A stretch of 60,577 nt of DNA from Bacillota bacterium (GCA_011389985.1 JAABTH010000013.1:1-60577), one strand, 5' to 3'; positions 8,959 through 19,023 are shown, counted from the first letter of the stretch. Numbers and translations: made by a program. The notes: generated from the letters alone by a model not told the origin.

Positions 8959-11607
8959 CTATCCCTGTAAAGCTGCCTTTGCAGCTGCAAGACGGGCTAT
9001 TGGCAGGCGATAGGGAGAACAACTTATATAATCCAAGCCTACTAAATTGAAAAATTCTATGGAAGCAGGGTTACCTCCATGCTCTCCGCATATACCCAGT
9101 TTCAGATTCGATCTTACTGAACGGCCCTTTTCGATAGCTATTTCAACCAGTTTACCGACACCCTCCCGATCTATTTCTGCAAAGGGATTACTTAAAAGTA
9201 TTTTACTTTGCAAATAGTATGGTAAAAATTTGCTTTCTGAATCATCCCGGCTATAACCCAGTGTTGTCTGGGTCAGATCATTTGTACCAAAGGAGAAGAA
9301 GGAAGCAACTTCAGCCAGTTGATCTGCAATTAGACAGGCCCGGGGCAACTCAATCATCGTGCCTACCAGGTATGAAATTTTCTTTCTCTTGTCGTTAAAA
9401 ATTTCTTCAGCTGTTTTTTCTACAAGCTGCTTCATCCTGACCATTTCTTCACGGTGACCTACAAGAGGTATCATAATTTCCGGTTGAAGTTTTTCTTCCG
9501 GCAGACCTTCTTCAAGTAGCTTCAAGATGGCAAGGAAAATTGCCTTGACCTGCATTTTGTATATTTCAGGATATACCAAACCGAGTCGGCAGCCGCGATG
9601 CCCCAGCATAGGGTTAAACTCAGAAAGTGATTGAACTTTATGCAAAAGCATCTCTTTTTCCCGCAGCAAACCAGGATCGCTATCTTCTCTTCTTAATTTA
9701 TCAACTTCAAGCAACAGTTCTTCCCGATCGGGAAGGAACTCATGGAGAGGCGGGTCGAGAAGACGAATCGTTACCGGAAAACCGGCCATTTCTTTAAATA
9801 TTCCCTCAAAATCACCCTGCTGCATAGGCAAAAGTTCACTTAAGGCTGCTTCCCGTTCAGATAGATCTGAAGCCAGGATCATCTTTTGCACTACAGGAAG
9901 CCTCTCGGCAGCCATAAACATATGCTCGGTCCGGCACAAACCTATTCCCTGTGCTCCCAGTTCAATCGCCCGGTGGGCATCATCGGGTGTGTCGGCATTA
10001 GCCCTGACTTTCAGGCGCCTGACTTCATCAGCCCAACTGATCAGCTCCCTAAACTCAGCCGTAAACTCAGGTTCAATCATCGGGACTTCACCTATAAAAA
10101 CACGGCCTGTTGTGCCGTCAATAGATATAACAACACCTTCTTTATATTCTTCACCCTTAATCGTAAAAAACCCTTTTGACATATTAATCTGCAGCTCTTC
10201 ACAACCAGATACACATGGTTTACCCATACCGCGGGCGACAACTGCAGCATGGCTGGTCATTCCTCCCCTGCTGGTCAGAATTCCCTGGGCAGCAATTATA
10301 CCATGAATATCATCAGGTGTAGTTTCCGGACGAACCAATAAAACCTGTTCGCCATTTTGTTCCATCTCCTTGGCTTTGTCTGAATCAAAAACTACTTTTC
10401 CGCTGGCAGCCCCGGGTGAAGCCGGCAAACCACGGGCTACATAATTATCTTTTGCTTCAGGATCTATGCGTCGGTGTAAAAGCTGTTCAAGCTGTTCAGG
10501 TTCAATCCTCTGCAGGGCTTCTTTTTTGCTGATCAGACCTTCCTTGACCATGTCTACAGCTATACAAACTGCAGCCGGGGCAGTACGTTTACCAGTACGG
10601 GTCTGAAGCATGTAAAGATTACCCTTTTCAATAGTAAACTCAATATCCTGCATATCCCGGTAATGCTCTTCAAGCTTATTGCAGGTTTGTAAAAACTGTT
10701 CGTAAACCTCCGGCATAGTATCTTTTAGCTCCGATATAGGGTGTGGTGTACGAATACCGGCTACGACATCTTCTCCCTGGGCATTCAGCAGATATTCACC
10801 GTATAATCCAGCTTCACCAGTTGACGGGTTGCGTGTAAATGCAACTCCCGTTCCACTATCTTCACTGAGATTGCCGAAAACCATAGTTTGAACATTTACA
10901 GCCGTTCCAAGGGTATCGGGAATACGGTTTGCTTTACGATAAACTACAGCACGGTTTGTGTTCCATGAATCAAAAACCGCTGCAATAGCTAAAAACAACT
11001 GTTCCTGCGGGTCTTCCGGAAAATCTTTGCCAGTTTCTTTGCGAACCAGATCGAGAAAATCAGTGGTGATTTTATCAAGATCAGCTTCATCAAGCTCTGC
11101 ATCAGTCCGTACTTTTTTTCGTTGTCTTGCTTCTGTCAAAATGTTTTCAAAAAGATGGTTTCCAACTTGCAAAACTACGTCGGCAAACATCTGAATAAAA
11201 CGACGGTAGCAATCAAGAGCAAAACGACGATTGCCTACTTCCCCTGCCAGATGCTCAACCGTAACCGGATTTAATCCAAGGTTCAATATGGTATCCATCA
11301 TTCCGGGCATTGAAATAACAGCACCCGAACGAACGGAAATTAACAGTGGCCGTTCGCTGCCAAAACCACGACCGACTTCATGCTCCAACTGCTGCAAGTG
11401 ATCCAATATTTCAGCCTTAAGTTCAGGCCACAGGCCTTCACTTTTACTCAGATACTGATTACAAGCCTCCGTAGTGATAATAAAGCCGGGAGGGACCGGT
11501 AATCCAATCCGGGCCATTTCAGCCAGGTTGGCACCTTTACCGCCCAGGAGACTTTTCATTGATTTATCGCCTTCGGCAAATGGATAGACGTATTGTCCAG
11601 TTTTCAA
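8959..11607 (-). CDS. ppdK: Pyruvate, phosphate dikinase
   Basis: 882 residues, close to the usual length. The N-terminal ATP-grasp nucleotide-binding domain (GGKGANLAEM, SVRSGAVISMPGMMDT) is followed by the swivelling phosphohistidine domain with catalytic His in GGMTSHAAVVARGMGKP, and the C-terminal PEP/pyruvate barrel (LGICGEHGG with the active-site Cys). It interconverts pyruvate + ATP + phosphate with PEP + AMP + pyrophosphate, in gluconeogenesis or PPi-linked glycolysis. The start is TTG, not ATG: TTG at 11607 overlaps the TGA of ppsR (TTGA) and has GGGGG upstream, so it is translationally coupled to its own regulator. It ends in TAG. Confidence 0.97.
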   Translation of the reverse strand: MKTGQYVYPFAEGDKSMKSLLGGKGANLAEMARIGLPVPPGFIITTEACNQYLSKSEGLWPELKAEILDHLQQLEHEVGRGFGSERPLLISVRSGAVISMPGMMDTILNLGLNPVTVEHLAGEVGNRRFALDCYRRFIQMFADVVLQVGNHLFENILTEARQRKKVRTDAELDEADLDKITTDFLDLVRKETGKDFPEDPQEQLFLAIAAVFDSWNTNRAVVYRKANRIPDTLGTAVNVQTMVFGNLSEDSGTGVAFTRNPSTGEAGLYGEYLLNAQGEDVVAGIRTPHPISELKDTMPEVYEQFLQTCNKLEEHYRDMQDIEFTIEKGNLYMLQTRTGKRTAPAAVCIAVDMVKEGLISKKEALQRIEPEQLEQLLHRRIDPEAKDNYVARGLPASPGAASGKVVFDSDKAKEMEQNGEQVLLVRPETTPDDIHGIIAAQGILTSRGGMTSHAAVVARGMGKPCVSGCEELQINMSKGFFTIKGEEYKEGVVISIDGTTGRVFIGEVPMIEPEFTAEFRELISWADEVRRLKVRANADTPDDAHRAIELGAQGIGLCRTEHMFMAAERLPVVQKMILASDLSEREAALSELLPMQQGDFEGIFKEMAGFPVTIRLLDPPLHEFLPDREELLLEVDKLRREDSDPGLLREKEMLLHKVQSLSEFNPMLGHRGCRLGLVYPEIYKMQVKAIFLAILKLLEEGLPEEKLQPEIMIPLVGHREEMVRMKQLVEKTAEEIFNDKRKKISYLVGTMIELPRACLIADQLAEVASFFSFGTNDLTQTTLGYSRDDSESKFLPYYLQSKILLSNPFAEIDREGVGKLVEIAIEKGRSVRSNLKLGICGEHGGNPASIEFFNLVGLDYISCSPYRLPIARLAAAKAALQG

Positions 11608-12428
11608 CTTCTTTGTCCCCCTTTAATTATCTGAATTATTCTATTGGCAACCTCTTCAACCGCCTTGTTGGACACATCAAATACAGTGCATCCAAGTTTT
11701 TTCATCACCCGACGAGCATATGTAAGTTCTTCTTCAATACGCTCAACATTAACATAATCGGCATCACTGCCTAAGCCAAGCGCTTTCAGGCGTTCCTGCC
11801 TTATTTCTCTCAACTGGCGTGGATGTATTATAAGACCGACAATTTTTTCCGGGGGAATCCAGTAAATCTCTTCAGGCAACTCAACTTCCGGAACAAGAGG
11901 CAGGTTGGCAACCATAATTCCCTGGTGAGCAAGATACATACTAAGCGGTGTTTTTGATGTACGGGAAATACCAATTAGGACGACTTCAGCGCTAAGCAAT
12001 CCGCGTGGATCTTTACCATCATCGTGCTTGACAGCAAATTCAACAGCAGCTACCCTACGGAAATACTGCTCATCGAGCTGACGCACCCTTCCGGGTTCCA
12101 TATAAGGCTCTTTGCATGTTACCCGGCTAAATGCTTCCATCAGTGACCCCAATATATCAGCGGTAGAAATAGCATGAACAGCAGCTTCTTCTTCCATTGC
12201 TTTGCGTAACTCAGGCACAACGAGCGTATATGCTATGATGGCATTGCATTCAATTGCTTCTTTGAATATTGCCCGGATTTGTTTTTTGTCATCAACAAAA
12301 GGAACTCTTCTCAAATCAACATTGCCCGAATCAAACTGGGAAGCAACAGCTTTAACCACAAATTCAGCGGTATCTCCGATTGAATCGGATACGATATAAA
12401 CAATCGGTTTTTCCGGAAGCTCTGCCAT
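11604..12428 (-). CDS. ppsR: Pyruvate phosphate dikinase regulatory protein (DUF299)
   Basis: 274 residues. The N-terminal VYIVSDSIGDTAEFV and the P-loop GISRTSKTPLSMYLA (about 153-167) identify the bifunctional ADP-dependent kinase / Pi-dependent pyrophosphorylase family. It switches PPDK off by phosphorylating the threonine next to the catalytic histidine, and on again by phosphorolysis. In the downstream ppdK the motif GGMTSHAAV has the matching threonine. Its TGA overlaps the TTG of ppdK, giving a two-gene unit. Confidence 0.96.
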   Translation of the reverse strand: MAELPEKPIVYIVSDSIGDTAEFVVKAVASQFDSGNVDLRRVPFVDDKKQIRAIFKEAIECNAIIAYTLVVPELRKAMEEEAAVHAISTADILGSLMEAFSRVTCKEPYMEPGRVRQLDEQYFRRVAAVEFAVKHDDGKDPRGLLSAEVVLIGISRTSKTPLSMYLAHQGIMVANLPLVPEVELPEEIYWIPPEKIVGLIIHPRQLREIRQERLKALGLGSDADYVNVERIEEELTYARRVMKKLGCTVFDVSNKAVEEVANRIIQIIKGGQRS

Positions 12429-12532
12429 TAATCAAATCTCCTTTAGTCGCTAATAATCCTTTTTAAAAAAGTGCCTGCCGAACAATATATACTATATCCG
12501 ACAGACATCTTCCTGCTTTTTAATGATTTGTT

Positions 12533-14611
12533 TTACGGTGACTGCAATTTGGAAAAATCAGCCATACGATTAAAGGTAGCCTTTAATGCAGCAAGCATGC
12601 TGAGCCTGTTATTTCTTAATTGATCATCATCAACCATTACCATCACATTATCAAAAAAATGATCGATGGGCTGTTTCAGAACCTGCAGTTTTTCAAGCCT
12701 CTGGTCGGGCTCCGATAAGCTTTTCAGAGAGTTTTCCACCGCCTGCAAAGTTCTGTAGAGTTCTTTTTCGGAAACATCTTCAAACATATTCTTATCAACA
12801 TACATCCCCGATGCATTTTGGGCGAGATTGGCAACCCGGTTATAAGCAGTTATCACTTCGTCAAGCAATGGGCCTTTCAGATAATCTTCAAGAGCTGAAG
12901 CCCTTTTAAATAACTCTGTTACAGACTCAAAAGGAACAGCCAGAACTGCTTCGATAACATCATGTTCAACTCCTTTTTCCTGGAGCAAAAAGCGTAGACG
13001 CTGCACCAGAAAGTCACGAAGAGTATCTCTTAGCTGTTCTGTTTTTTCCTTATCTATTTTAAGAGTCCCCGCCAGTATCTCCAGCGCTTTACCAATACAG
13101 TCCTCAAGAGAAAGGTTCAGTTCAAGACCGAGTAATATGGATACCGCTCCCTGGGCCTGGCGGCGTAAAGCGTAAGGATCCTGCGAACCAGTTGGTTGAA
13201 TGCCAACAGCAAAGCATCCAGCCAGAGTATCAAAACGATCGGCAAGTGAAACCAGGGCTCCTTCAATTGTTTTAGGCAATCTGTCCCCGGTAAATTTGGG
13301 CAGGTAATGCTCACCTATACCTACAGCGACCTCTTCACATTCTCCGCTTAACCTGGCATATTCACGTCCCATCACTCCCTGTAATTCAGGAAATTCTTTA
13401 ACCATGTTGGTGACCAAATCGGCTTTGCAGAGATGAGCAACACGTTTTGCTTTATCGATCTGCCCTGCATCAAGATCGAGCGCTTCACCAAATCGGCCTG
13501 TTAATTCTACCAGGCGAGCCCGCTTTTGATCTAAACTTCCCAATGATTCAAGAAAGATTACACTTTTTAGTTTTTCAACAAATTTTTCCAATGGTTCTTT
13601 ACGATCTTCGTTGAAAAAGAATCGTCCGTCAGCCAACCTTGCCTGCAGAACCTTTTCGTAACCTTTACGGATGTTCTGATTAAATCTGTTATTGCTAATA
13701 CCCACAAAATAGGGCATAAGCTTGCCACTTTCTTTACTTACTATGGGGAAATAACGTTGATGGTTTTGCATAGAAGTAATTGGCACTTCCTGGGGAAGAT
13801 CAAGATATGCAGCATCAAATGAACCCTCTACTGCAACCGGGTACTCAACCAGGTAAGTAACTTCATCAAGAAGATCCGGATCAATAAGCGCCTCTCCCCC
13901 TATTTCTTCGGCTTTGCGGTTAAGTTGTTCGCGTATCTGTTCACGGCGTATATTATGATCAACTACTACATTGCCATCATTCAGGCAGCGAAAATAATGA
14001 TCGATACTGTCGATCTCAAATGGACCGGGTGCAAGAAATCTGTGCCCATAAGTTAAATTACTTGAACTAATTCCGGCATAATTAAAATGAACCGGCTTAT
14101 TGTTGTACAGAGCAAGAAGCCAGCGAATAGGCCTGGCAAACCGTACTTCTTTTTTCTGCCAGTACATAGGCCGTGGAAATGAAAGTTTCTGGATTAATTT
14201 AGGTAGGAGATCCGGCAGAATATCTTCAGCAGTTCTACCTTTGGTTTCTTTGTCAATTACAATGTATAGCGCCTCATTAATTGTTTCTTCTCTTAACTGT
14301 GCTTTGGTTATATTATGCCCCTGCATAAAACCTTCAAGAGCTCTGGTCGGGTTCCCGTCTTCGTCATAAGCCCGGTTAACGGGAGGTCCTTTTACCTGCT
14401 CAAAAAGGTCAAGCTGCACCTGTTCAAGATTGCTAACCCTTATGACCAGGCGACGTGGTGTGCCCCAGGTTTCAATCTTGCTGTAATCCAAACGAGTTTC
14501 CGTTAGAAGAGCGGCAGCGCCTATTTTCATCTGTTCCATTGCTCCCGAGATGAAACGCGAGGGAATCTCTTCACAGCCAATTTCGAATAAAAGATCATGG
14601 GTTGCCGTCAT
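12533..14611 (-). CDS. glyS: Glycyl-tRNA synthetase beta subunit
   Basis: 692 residues, full length for the beta chain of bacterial alpha2beta2 GlyRS. The N-terminus [22 protein letters not shown] is diagnostic. A KGPP motif, the central HD-type domain and the C-terminal tRNA-binding DALR-like region follow. It supplies tRNA recognition to the catalytic alpha subunit. Its ATG overlaps the glyQ stop (ATGA), and both are under the T-box at 15.5-15.7 kb. Confidence 0.98.
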   Translation of the reverse strand: MTATHDLLFEIGCEEIPSRFISGAMEQMKIGAAALLTETRLDYSKIETWGTPRRLVIRVSNLEQVQLDLFEQVKGPPVNRAYDEDGNPTRALEGFMQGHNITKAQLREETINEALYIVIDKETKGRTAEDILPDLLPKLIQKLSFPRPMYWQKKEVRFARPIRWLLALYNNKPVHFNYAGISSSNLTYGHRFLAPGPFEIDSIDHYFRCLNDGNVVVDHNIRREQIREQLNRKAEEIGGEALIDPDLLDEVTYLVEYPVAVEGSFDAAYLDLPQEVPITSMQNHQRYFPIVSKESGKLMPYFVGISNNRFNQNIRKGYEKVLQARLADGRFFFNEDRKEPLEKFVEKLKSVIFLESLGSLDQKRARLVELTGRFGEALDLDAGQIDKAKRVAHLCKADLVTNMVKEFPELQGVMGREYARLSGECEEVAVGIGEHYLPKFTGDRLPKTIEGALVSLADRFDTLAGCFAVGIQPTGSQDPYALRRQAQGAVSILLGLELNLSLEDCIGKALEILAGTLKIDKEKTEQLRDTLRDFLVQRLRFLLQEKGVEHDVIEAVLAVPFESVTELFKRASALEDYLKGPLLDEVITAYNRVANLAQNASGMYVDKNMFEDVSEKELYRTLQAVENSLKSLSEPDQRLEKLQVLKQPIDHFFDNVMVMVDDDQLRNNRLSMLAALKATFNRMADFSKLQSP

Positions 14612-15489
14612 GATTGCGCCCCTCCTGTCAGCAGGGGATATCCGGCCGTTTCACGCTGTTTTAGATAAACCTCTGCACAGTGTTTTGCCAAAGTACGGAC
14701 GCGCCCGATATAGACTGCCCGTTCGGTAACACTGATCGCTCCCCGCGCCTCGAGATTGTTAAAAGCATGAGAACATTTTAAAATATAATCATATGCCGGA
14801 TAAACCAGGTTTAGCTCGAGCAAGCGTTTTGCTTCGGCTTCATAGCTATTAAATAGTTGAAATAGAAGGTCACGGTCAGCATAATCAAAACTGTAGCTGG
14901 ACTGCTCCCATTCAACCCTCTTGAAAACTTCGCCATAGGTAATATTACCTGTCCAGATTAAGTCAAATACGTTATCACAATCCTGAAGATACATGGCTAT
15001 ACGCTCAAGCCCATAAGTAAGTTCAACCGGTACTTGTTCAACATCATAGCCACCAACCTGTTGGAAATAGGTAAACTGGGTTATCTCCATTCCGTCGAGC
15101 CAGATTTCCCAGCCAAGGCCCCAGGCTCCTAAAGTAGGTGCTTCCCAGTTGTCTTCAACAAATCTGATATCATGCTCGAGAGGATTTAATCCCAGATAAG
15201 CAAGGCTATCAAGATATTGCTGCTGGATGTCAGGAGGTGTAGGCTTGATTATTACCTGGTATTGCGTATGCTGGTAAAGTCGGTTCGGGTTCTCACCGTA
15301 ACGCCCATCAGCCGGACGGCGTGATGGTTCTACATAAGCAACCGACCATGGTTCAGGGCCGAGCGATTTGAGGAAAGTAGCAGGGTTCATTGTACCTGCC
15401 CCTTTTTCCACATCATAAGGCTGCCAGATCAAGCATCCTCTTGAGGCCCAGTATTCCTGAAGTTTGATCATAATCATCTGTAACTCCAA
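14608..15489 (-). CDS. glyQ: Glycyl-tRNA synthetase alpha subunit
   Basis: 293 residues from TTG at 15489. Class II aminoacyl-tRNA synthetase motifs are clear: [45 protein letters not shown] and [13 protein letters not shown]. It activates glycine and forms alpha2beta2 with GlyS. The frame stays open upstream to an ATG at 15567, but that stretch overlaps the T-box antiterminator and terminator. TTG 15489 has GGGGG at a seven-base spacing and gives a length like Bacillus GlyQ (295), so I chose it. Confidence 0.97.
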   Translation of the reverse strand: MELQMIMIKLQEYWASRGCLIWQPYDVEKGAGTMNPATFLKSLGPEPWSVAYVEPSRRPADGRYGENPNRLYQHTQYQVIIKPTPPDIQQQYLDSLAYLGLNPLEHDIRFVEDNWEAPTLGAWGLGWEIWLDGMEITQFTYFQQVGGYDVEQVPVELTYGLERIAMYLQDCDNVFDLIWTGNITYGEVFKRVEWEQSSYSFDYADRDLLFQLFNSYEAEAKRLLELNLVYPAYDYILKCSHAFNNLEARGAISVTERAVYIGRVRTLAKHCAEVYLKQRETAGYPLLTGGAQS

Positions 15490-15497
15490 ATATAATA

Positions 15498-15720
15498 CCC
15501 CCTTTATAAAAAAACCCATCCCTGGCTGATGTCGCCATAGGGACGGGACATATGCCCGCGGTTCCACCCTACTTGATCCTGCCGGGAGGCAGGACCCGCT
15601 TATTTTTATTTTAGCTCAGGAACGCCATTCACCGAACTCCCAGCCGGGCTTACACCATTCCCGGTTCGCTGGAAAAACAGGTTAATTCAGTTACTTCTTT
15701 CCTTCATTGCTTAATACTCT
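15498..15720 (-). promoter_or_regulatory. Glycine T-box riboswitch
   Basis: The T-box antiterminator sequence AGGGTGGAACCGCGGG lies at 15570-15555 (minus strand). It is followed by a terminator with arms CCCGTCCCT and AGGGATGGG and a run of seven T (about 15506-15545). Upstream, stem I has the usual GCGAACCGGGAATGG / AAGCCCGG elements, and a candidate glycine specifier GGC at 15626-15624 in TGAATGGCG. Uncharged tRNA-Gly should bind and allow read-through into glyQ-glyS. Confidence 0.93.
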
Positions 15721-15734
15721 ATTTGATTATAAGA

Positions 15735-15763
15735 ATACTAACAATTGAGCGCTTTATTGTCAA
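15735..15763 (-). promoter_or_regulatory. SigA promoter of glyQS
   Basis: TTGACA (15763-15758), exactly 17 bases, TAGTAT (15740-15735). Transcription would begin just before the T-box stem I. Confidence 0.85.
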
Positions 15764-15858
15764 GTATTTGGCAACCCGAATGGATTTATTAATTCAACCG
15801 CTGTTATGGCCACACCGGTTCAGAAAACCACACTCTAATTCTTCTAACAAGTCAATGG

Positions 15859-16326
15859 CTAAAAGAGTTTACTGATGTTGTCGACACATTTCTTTACTGT
15901 CTCCTCGCGTTTCTTCTCCGCCCAGACGACAATCTCAGTTCCGGCAACATGTGCCCCCTTGGCTTCGCAAGCTTTCTTCATCCTGGCAATTGAGCCAGTT
16001 CCTCCGGCCTGCAGAAGCGGAAGCTGTTTGGTTACATATATCGCTACTTTCTTTGCGGTTAAATCAGGCAGTTGCTCCATATAAACTTTCATAACCGGAT
16101 TCAGGGAAAAAGCCTGAACCGGTGCGCCAAAGATCAGGGCATCATAGCTGCCGGGGTCAGGAATATGCTTAAGTTTAAATTTCCCAGGCTGAGCCGGGGT
16201 ACTACCTGTGATAGTAATTTCATCAATAGAAGCAGTATGTCCGGAAGAATTTAATTTTTCCTGAATCTTTACGGCAACGCTTCTGGTGTTGCCAGTTTGA
16301 GAGTAGATAATTAAACCGATATGCAC
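15859..16326 (-). CDS. Flavodoxin
   Basis: 155 residues. The N-terminal FMN phosphate-binding loop is IYSQTGNTRSVA (T/S-x-T-G-x-T), followed by LIFGAPVQAFSLNPVMKVYMEQ and IYVTKQLPLLQAGGTGSIARMKKACEAKGA. It resembles flavodoxin-domain proteins of anaerobes rather than the classic long-chain electron carriers. Low-potential electron transfer in the cytosol is likely. It lies 89 bases downstream of mttB, with a hairpin between them. Flavodoxin is a plausible electron donor for corrinoid reactivation, but that link is inferred from position only. It ends in TAG. Confidence 0.85.
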   Translation of the reverse strand: MHIGLIIYSQTGNTRSVAVKIQEKLNSSGHTASIDEITITGSTPAQPGKFKLKHIPDPGSYDALIFGAPVQAFSLNPVMKVYMEQLPDLTAKKVAIYVTKQLPLLQAGGTGSIARMKKACEAKGAHVAGTEIVVWAEKKREETVKKCVDNISKLF

Positions 16327-16382
16327 AGTTTTCTCCTCCTCAAAATAATAATTTAACCAGGTACATAGCGAGGGTTAAATTA

Positions 16383-16407
16383 GGAGGAGGCCGCAATGTC
16401 CTCCTCC
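16383..16407 (-). terminator. Hairpin after mttB
   Basis: GGAGGAGG (16407-16400 on the minus strand) pairs with CCTCCTCC across a nine-base loop and is followed by TAATTT. It probably attenuates read-through from mttB into the flavodoxin gene. Confidence 0.6.
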
Positions 16408-16415
16408 CATACTTT

Positions 16416-17882
16416 TTAGGAGAACTCTTTCTCCGCTTCTGTTACAATATCCCGAAGTGTTTTTGCAACATCTTCAGCTAGTGGTTCCGGTTTGTGAGTA
16501 GCCAGTATCTCTCTGGCGAATTCATTACAGCGGGTATGCATATCTTTACCACCGCCATCTTTCCACACACCACGGGTATTGCGGTCGATCAGCTGACTCT
16601 GAGACTGATTCTGTTTGAAATTTTCAAAGGTATGTTGGTGAGTAACAAATTCGCCACCAATACCTACTTCTCTAATCACATCAACTGCCATGGACTGATC
16701 ATTAACAGGCACTCCGTCAAGCATACGCCTGATCATACGCACAAACTCATTATCGGCAACCAGTAAGCCAAAATCCATGGTCATTCCCAGCTCTACCATA
16801 CCAAGACCGTATATCATATTGGCACCTGCCAACGCTGCGGTCATAAGGGTCAGAGTCCGTTCCTGGCCGGCTTGAAGATCGCCCAGTTTACTGTCTGTCT
16901 ATGAACCGGCCAGAAAACTTGGTATCCTGTAACTCTTTGCCATTGAAGCAACACAAGCACCAAGCATAGCCATTTCCGGACAGCCTACTGTCGCTGTTCC
17001 ACGGCGCATTTCCATCATTGTGGTTGAACTGCCATATATATTTGGAGTACCTCGCTTTGTCAGCTGGCTTAAACATATACCGGCCAGAACTTCGGCATTA
17101 TGGGTTACCAGGGTGCCGGCCAGAGTTACCGGACTTGTGCCTCCGGCCAAAGCCATGGAAAGCACATTTACCGGAATTTCATGCCTGGCATAGGATATGA
17201 TAGTTTCACATGTTTCCCGGGCAAGAGACAATGGGCTCTGTGGGCAAACATCAGCAGAGATAATTGGTTTCCTGCGCAAATTTTCCTTGCCGCCTGCTAC
17301 CGCTGATGCCATTTCAATAATCAGTTCAGCCAAGCGGAAGTTAAACGGAGCTGTGCTGCAATGCTTGGTAGTATTCGAGATCATCGCTTCATAATTGTGC
17401 AAAGGGAAAATGGCCTGGTTTACATCTCTTGGTACTACCGGGCAATCGAGAATATCATATTGATCCAGATAGTCAACTAATTTTGATACATCCTCTGTGT
17501 CCTTTTTGGTTGAGTCGCGAATCGAGCCGTCTTCAAGATCTGCAACCTGCACGCCACAGCTGAAGTTACAAAAACCGACACGCTTACCTCCCATAACAAA
17601 ATCATGCTTCGGGTCGCGAGCCCCCAGGACAAAACTGGGTGGTGCGGAACGAATACAGTCTTCAACCACATGCGCAGGGAAATATACTGTACTGCTCGAT
17701 TTATCGACTGTGCATCCGCCACCGTGATAGATATCGAGGGCATCATCACTGTATACTTTTATACCGGTAAATTTCAAAACCTCGAGCGTGGCGTCATGAA
17801 TACGATCAACCGCCTCATCAGACATACAGCTAATGCCAAAGCCTTCAAACATGCTTTCACCCGCTGCTTTACTGCGTCTCAT
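16416..17882 (-). CDS. mttB: Trimethylamine methyltransferase MttB with in-frame TAG (pyrrolysine)
   Basis: One 489-codon gene interrupted by a single TAG at 16901-16899. The start ATG 17882 has a perfect AGGAGG seven bases upstream. Upstream of the TAG are hallmark MttB-family stretches (HDATLEVLKFTGIKV, FCNFSCGVQVADLEDG). The residues around the TAG read PSFLAGS-TAG-TDSKLGDLQAG, and the homology continues (ALAGANMIYGLG, MLDGVPVNDQSMAVDVIREVG). In methanogens this TAG is pyrrolysine (position 334 of about 495). Here it is codon 328 of 488 residues. MttB transfers a methyl group from trimethylamine to a corrinoid protein (MttC). The non-pyrrolysine family members act on glycine betaine and similar compounds. 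Scored as two ORFs (16899-17918 and 16416-16844), it would look like a broken gene. Neither the corrinoid protein nor pylTSBCD is in this window. Confidence 0.92.
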
Positions 17883-17907
17883 AAAAAAACCTCCTATCTC
17901 ATTATTG

Positions 17908-18112
17908 AATACAACCACCGAAGGGGCTAATAAAACACTCGACTTAACACAACCACCTTGATTGAGGGAGTACCGGCGCGCTCCTCCGTAAAACGCGACG
18001 AAACGACCGAAACAAAATCAGTAATTAAAGAGTCGAGGTGGACAAGCAGCCGGTCAATTAAATCACAATACTATCATAATTATAGCTCTAACACTAAATT
18101 AAAGATAGTATT
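17908..18112 (-). promoter_or_regulatory. mttB promoter and structured leader
   Basis: On the minus strand a TATAAT (18084-18079) sits inside a 9-bp perfect inverted repeat: AATACTATC (18112-18104) and GATAGTATT (18075-18067). This suggests an operator over the promoter. Downstream, CTCGAC near 18036 can pair with GTCGAG near 17940, closing a leader of about 100 nt. Two near-identical copies of GGTGGTTGTGTT / GGTGGTTGTATT lie at 17957-17946 and 17919-17908, the second close to the ribosome binding site. No cobalamin-box consensus was found. Function as a regulator is inferred. Confidence 0.45.
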
Positions 18113-18123
18113 TACAAAGAAAA

Positions 18124-18855
18124 CTATTCCGGCAATAGACGGCGCGTTTTAAGATCTCCTAAGTCTAAGTGGTAGGCAAAGAAAGAGGCAGTTAAACCGG
18201 CGAGCTCACTTTTTTGCTCTGCTCCGGCTCTTAGTTTAGTTACCTTGGCCATTGGAATTTCGATCAGGTGTTTTGCAAGGGCAAGGGTGCCTGCTGTAAT
18301 TTTTACTGCATCAGTAGCGCTACATCTGGAGCAGACCATACCCCCCTGCTTGGGGCTGAATAACAATGATACCTCGCAACCACAAACTGTGCAAAAATGC
18401 ATCTGCGGACTGTAGCCACCGCAATTGGCCAGCTTTAATTCAAAGGCCCGACAGAGCAAAGCATGGTCTACATCTCCACCAAGCAACTGCCATCCATCCA
18501 GCAATAACTGGAACATTTCAGGACAGGATTCTTCACCGCTATTGAAGCGATCGGTTAACTCGGCCAGGTAGAGCCCATAAGGGTAAAGATCTGGATTATC
18601 ACGAAACCAGTTAAACCGCTCAATAGGATCAAGAGATGTAACGATTGGCCAGGTGCGACCGCGATGAAAGGTAAAACGACCGTGAGCAAATATATCTACC
18701 CCGGCTGCCAATTTACTTTTTGTTTTGCGGGCGCCGCGGGCCACCGCTTCAAATTTACCTTCTTCCCTGGTAAGCAGGGTTACTATACGGTCAGCTTCAC
18801 CGAGGACACGTGTTCGAATAATCAAGCCTTCCGCAGCAAAAATCCGTTCCTTCAA
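18124..18855 (-). CDS. recO: DNA repair protein RecO
   Basis: 243 residues. An N-terminal OB fold (EGLIIRTRVLGEADRIVTLLTREEGKFEAVARGARK) is followed by a helical domain and a zinc-binding cluster CTVCGC...CSRC (about 172-196). RecO loads RecA with RecR in gap repair. It lies in the conserved era-recO-glyQ order, although mttB and the flavodoxin now separate recO from glyQ. The start is TTG (18855), and its ribosome binding site lies inside a palindromic repeat. It ends in TAG. Confidence 0.95.
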   Translation of the reverse strand: MKERIFAAEGLIIRTRVLGEADRIVTLLTREEGKFEAVARGARKTKSKLAAGVDIFAHGRFTFHRGRTWPIVTSLDPIERFNWFRDNPDLYPYGLYLAELTDRFNSGEESCPEMFQLLLDGWQLLGGDVDHALLCRAFELKLANCGGYSPQMHFCTVCGCEVSLLFSPKQGGMVCSRCSATDAVKITAGTLALAKHLIEIPMAKVTKLRAGAEQKSELAGLTASFFAYHLDLGDLKTRRLLPE

Positions 18856-18860
18856 TGCTA

Positions 18861-18898
18861 CCCCTCACCCCGACCCTCTCCCCCAGGGGGAGAGAGAG
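18861..18898. repeat. Palindromic intergenic repeat, copy 1
   Basis: CACCCCGACCCTCTCCCCC followed by AGGGGGAGAG forms a GC-rich hairpin unlike the surrounding AT-richer DNA. The same core CACCCCGACCCTC starts a similar palindrome at 36883. On the minus strand it provides the G-rich ribosome binding site of recO. Confidence 0.7.
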
Positions 18899-19023
18899 TT
18901 TTTTATTTGCATTTATTAACACTCTTCTCCTAATATCAAGGAGGGAAAAAGCTTTTATTAACTTTCGCCTATTCCTTTTAAGCGAGGGAGAGGGAGTTAA
19001 TTATTTACTCTGCAACCATCAGT

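Noticed and set aside
15490-15567. Longer glyQ starting at ATG 15567
   Set aside because: That stretch is the T-box antiterminator and terminator. The TTG at 15489 has a good ribosome binding site and gives the normal length.
16416-17918. mttB as two genes or as a pseudogene
   Set aside because: The two frames are continuous across one TAG, there is no other lesion, and the break is at the known pyrrolysine site.
17958-18152. Plus-strand 64-residue ORF upstream of mttB
   Set aside because: It has no ribosome binding site, an unlikely composition, and overlaps the mttB promoter and the recO end.
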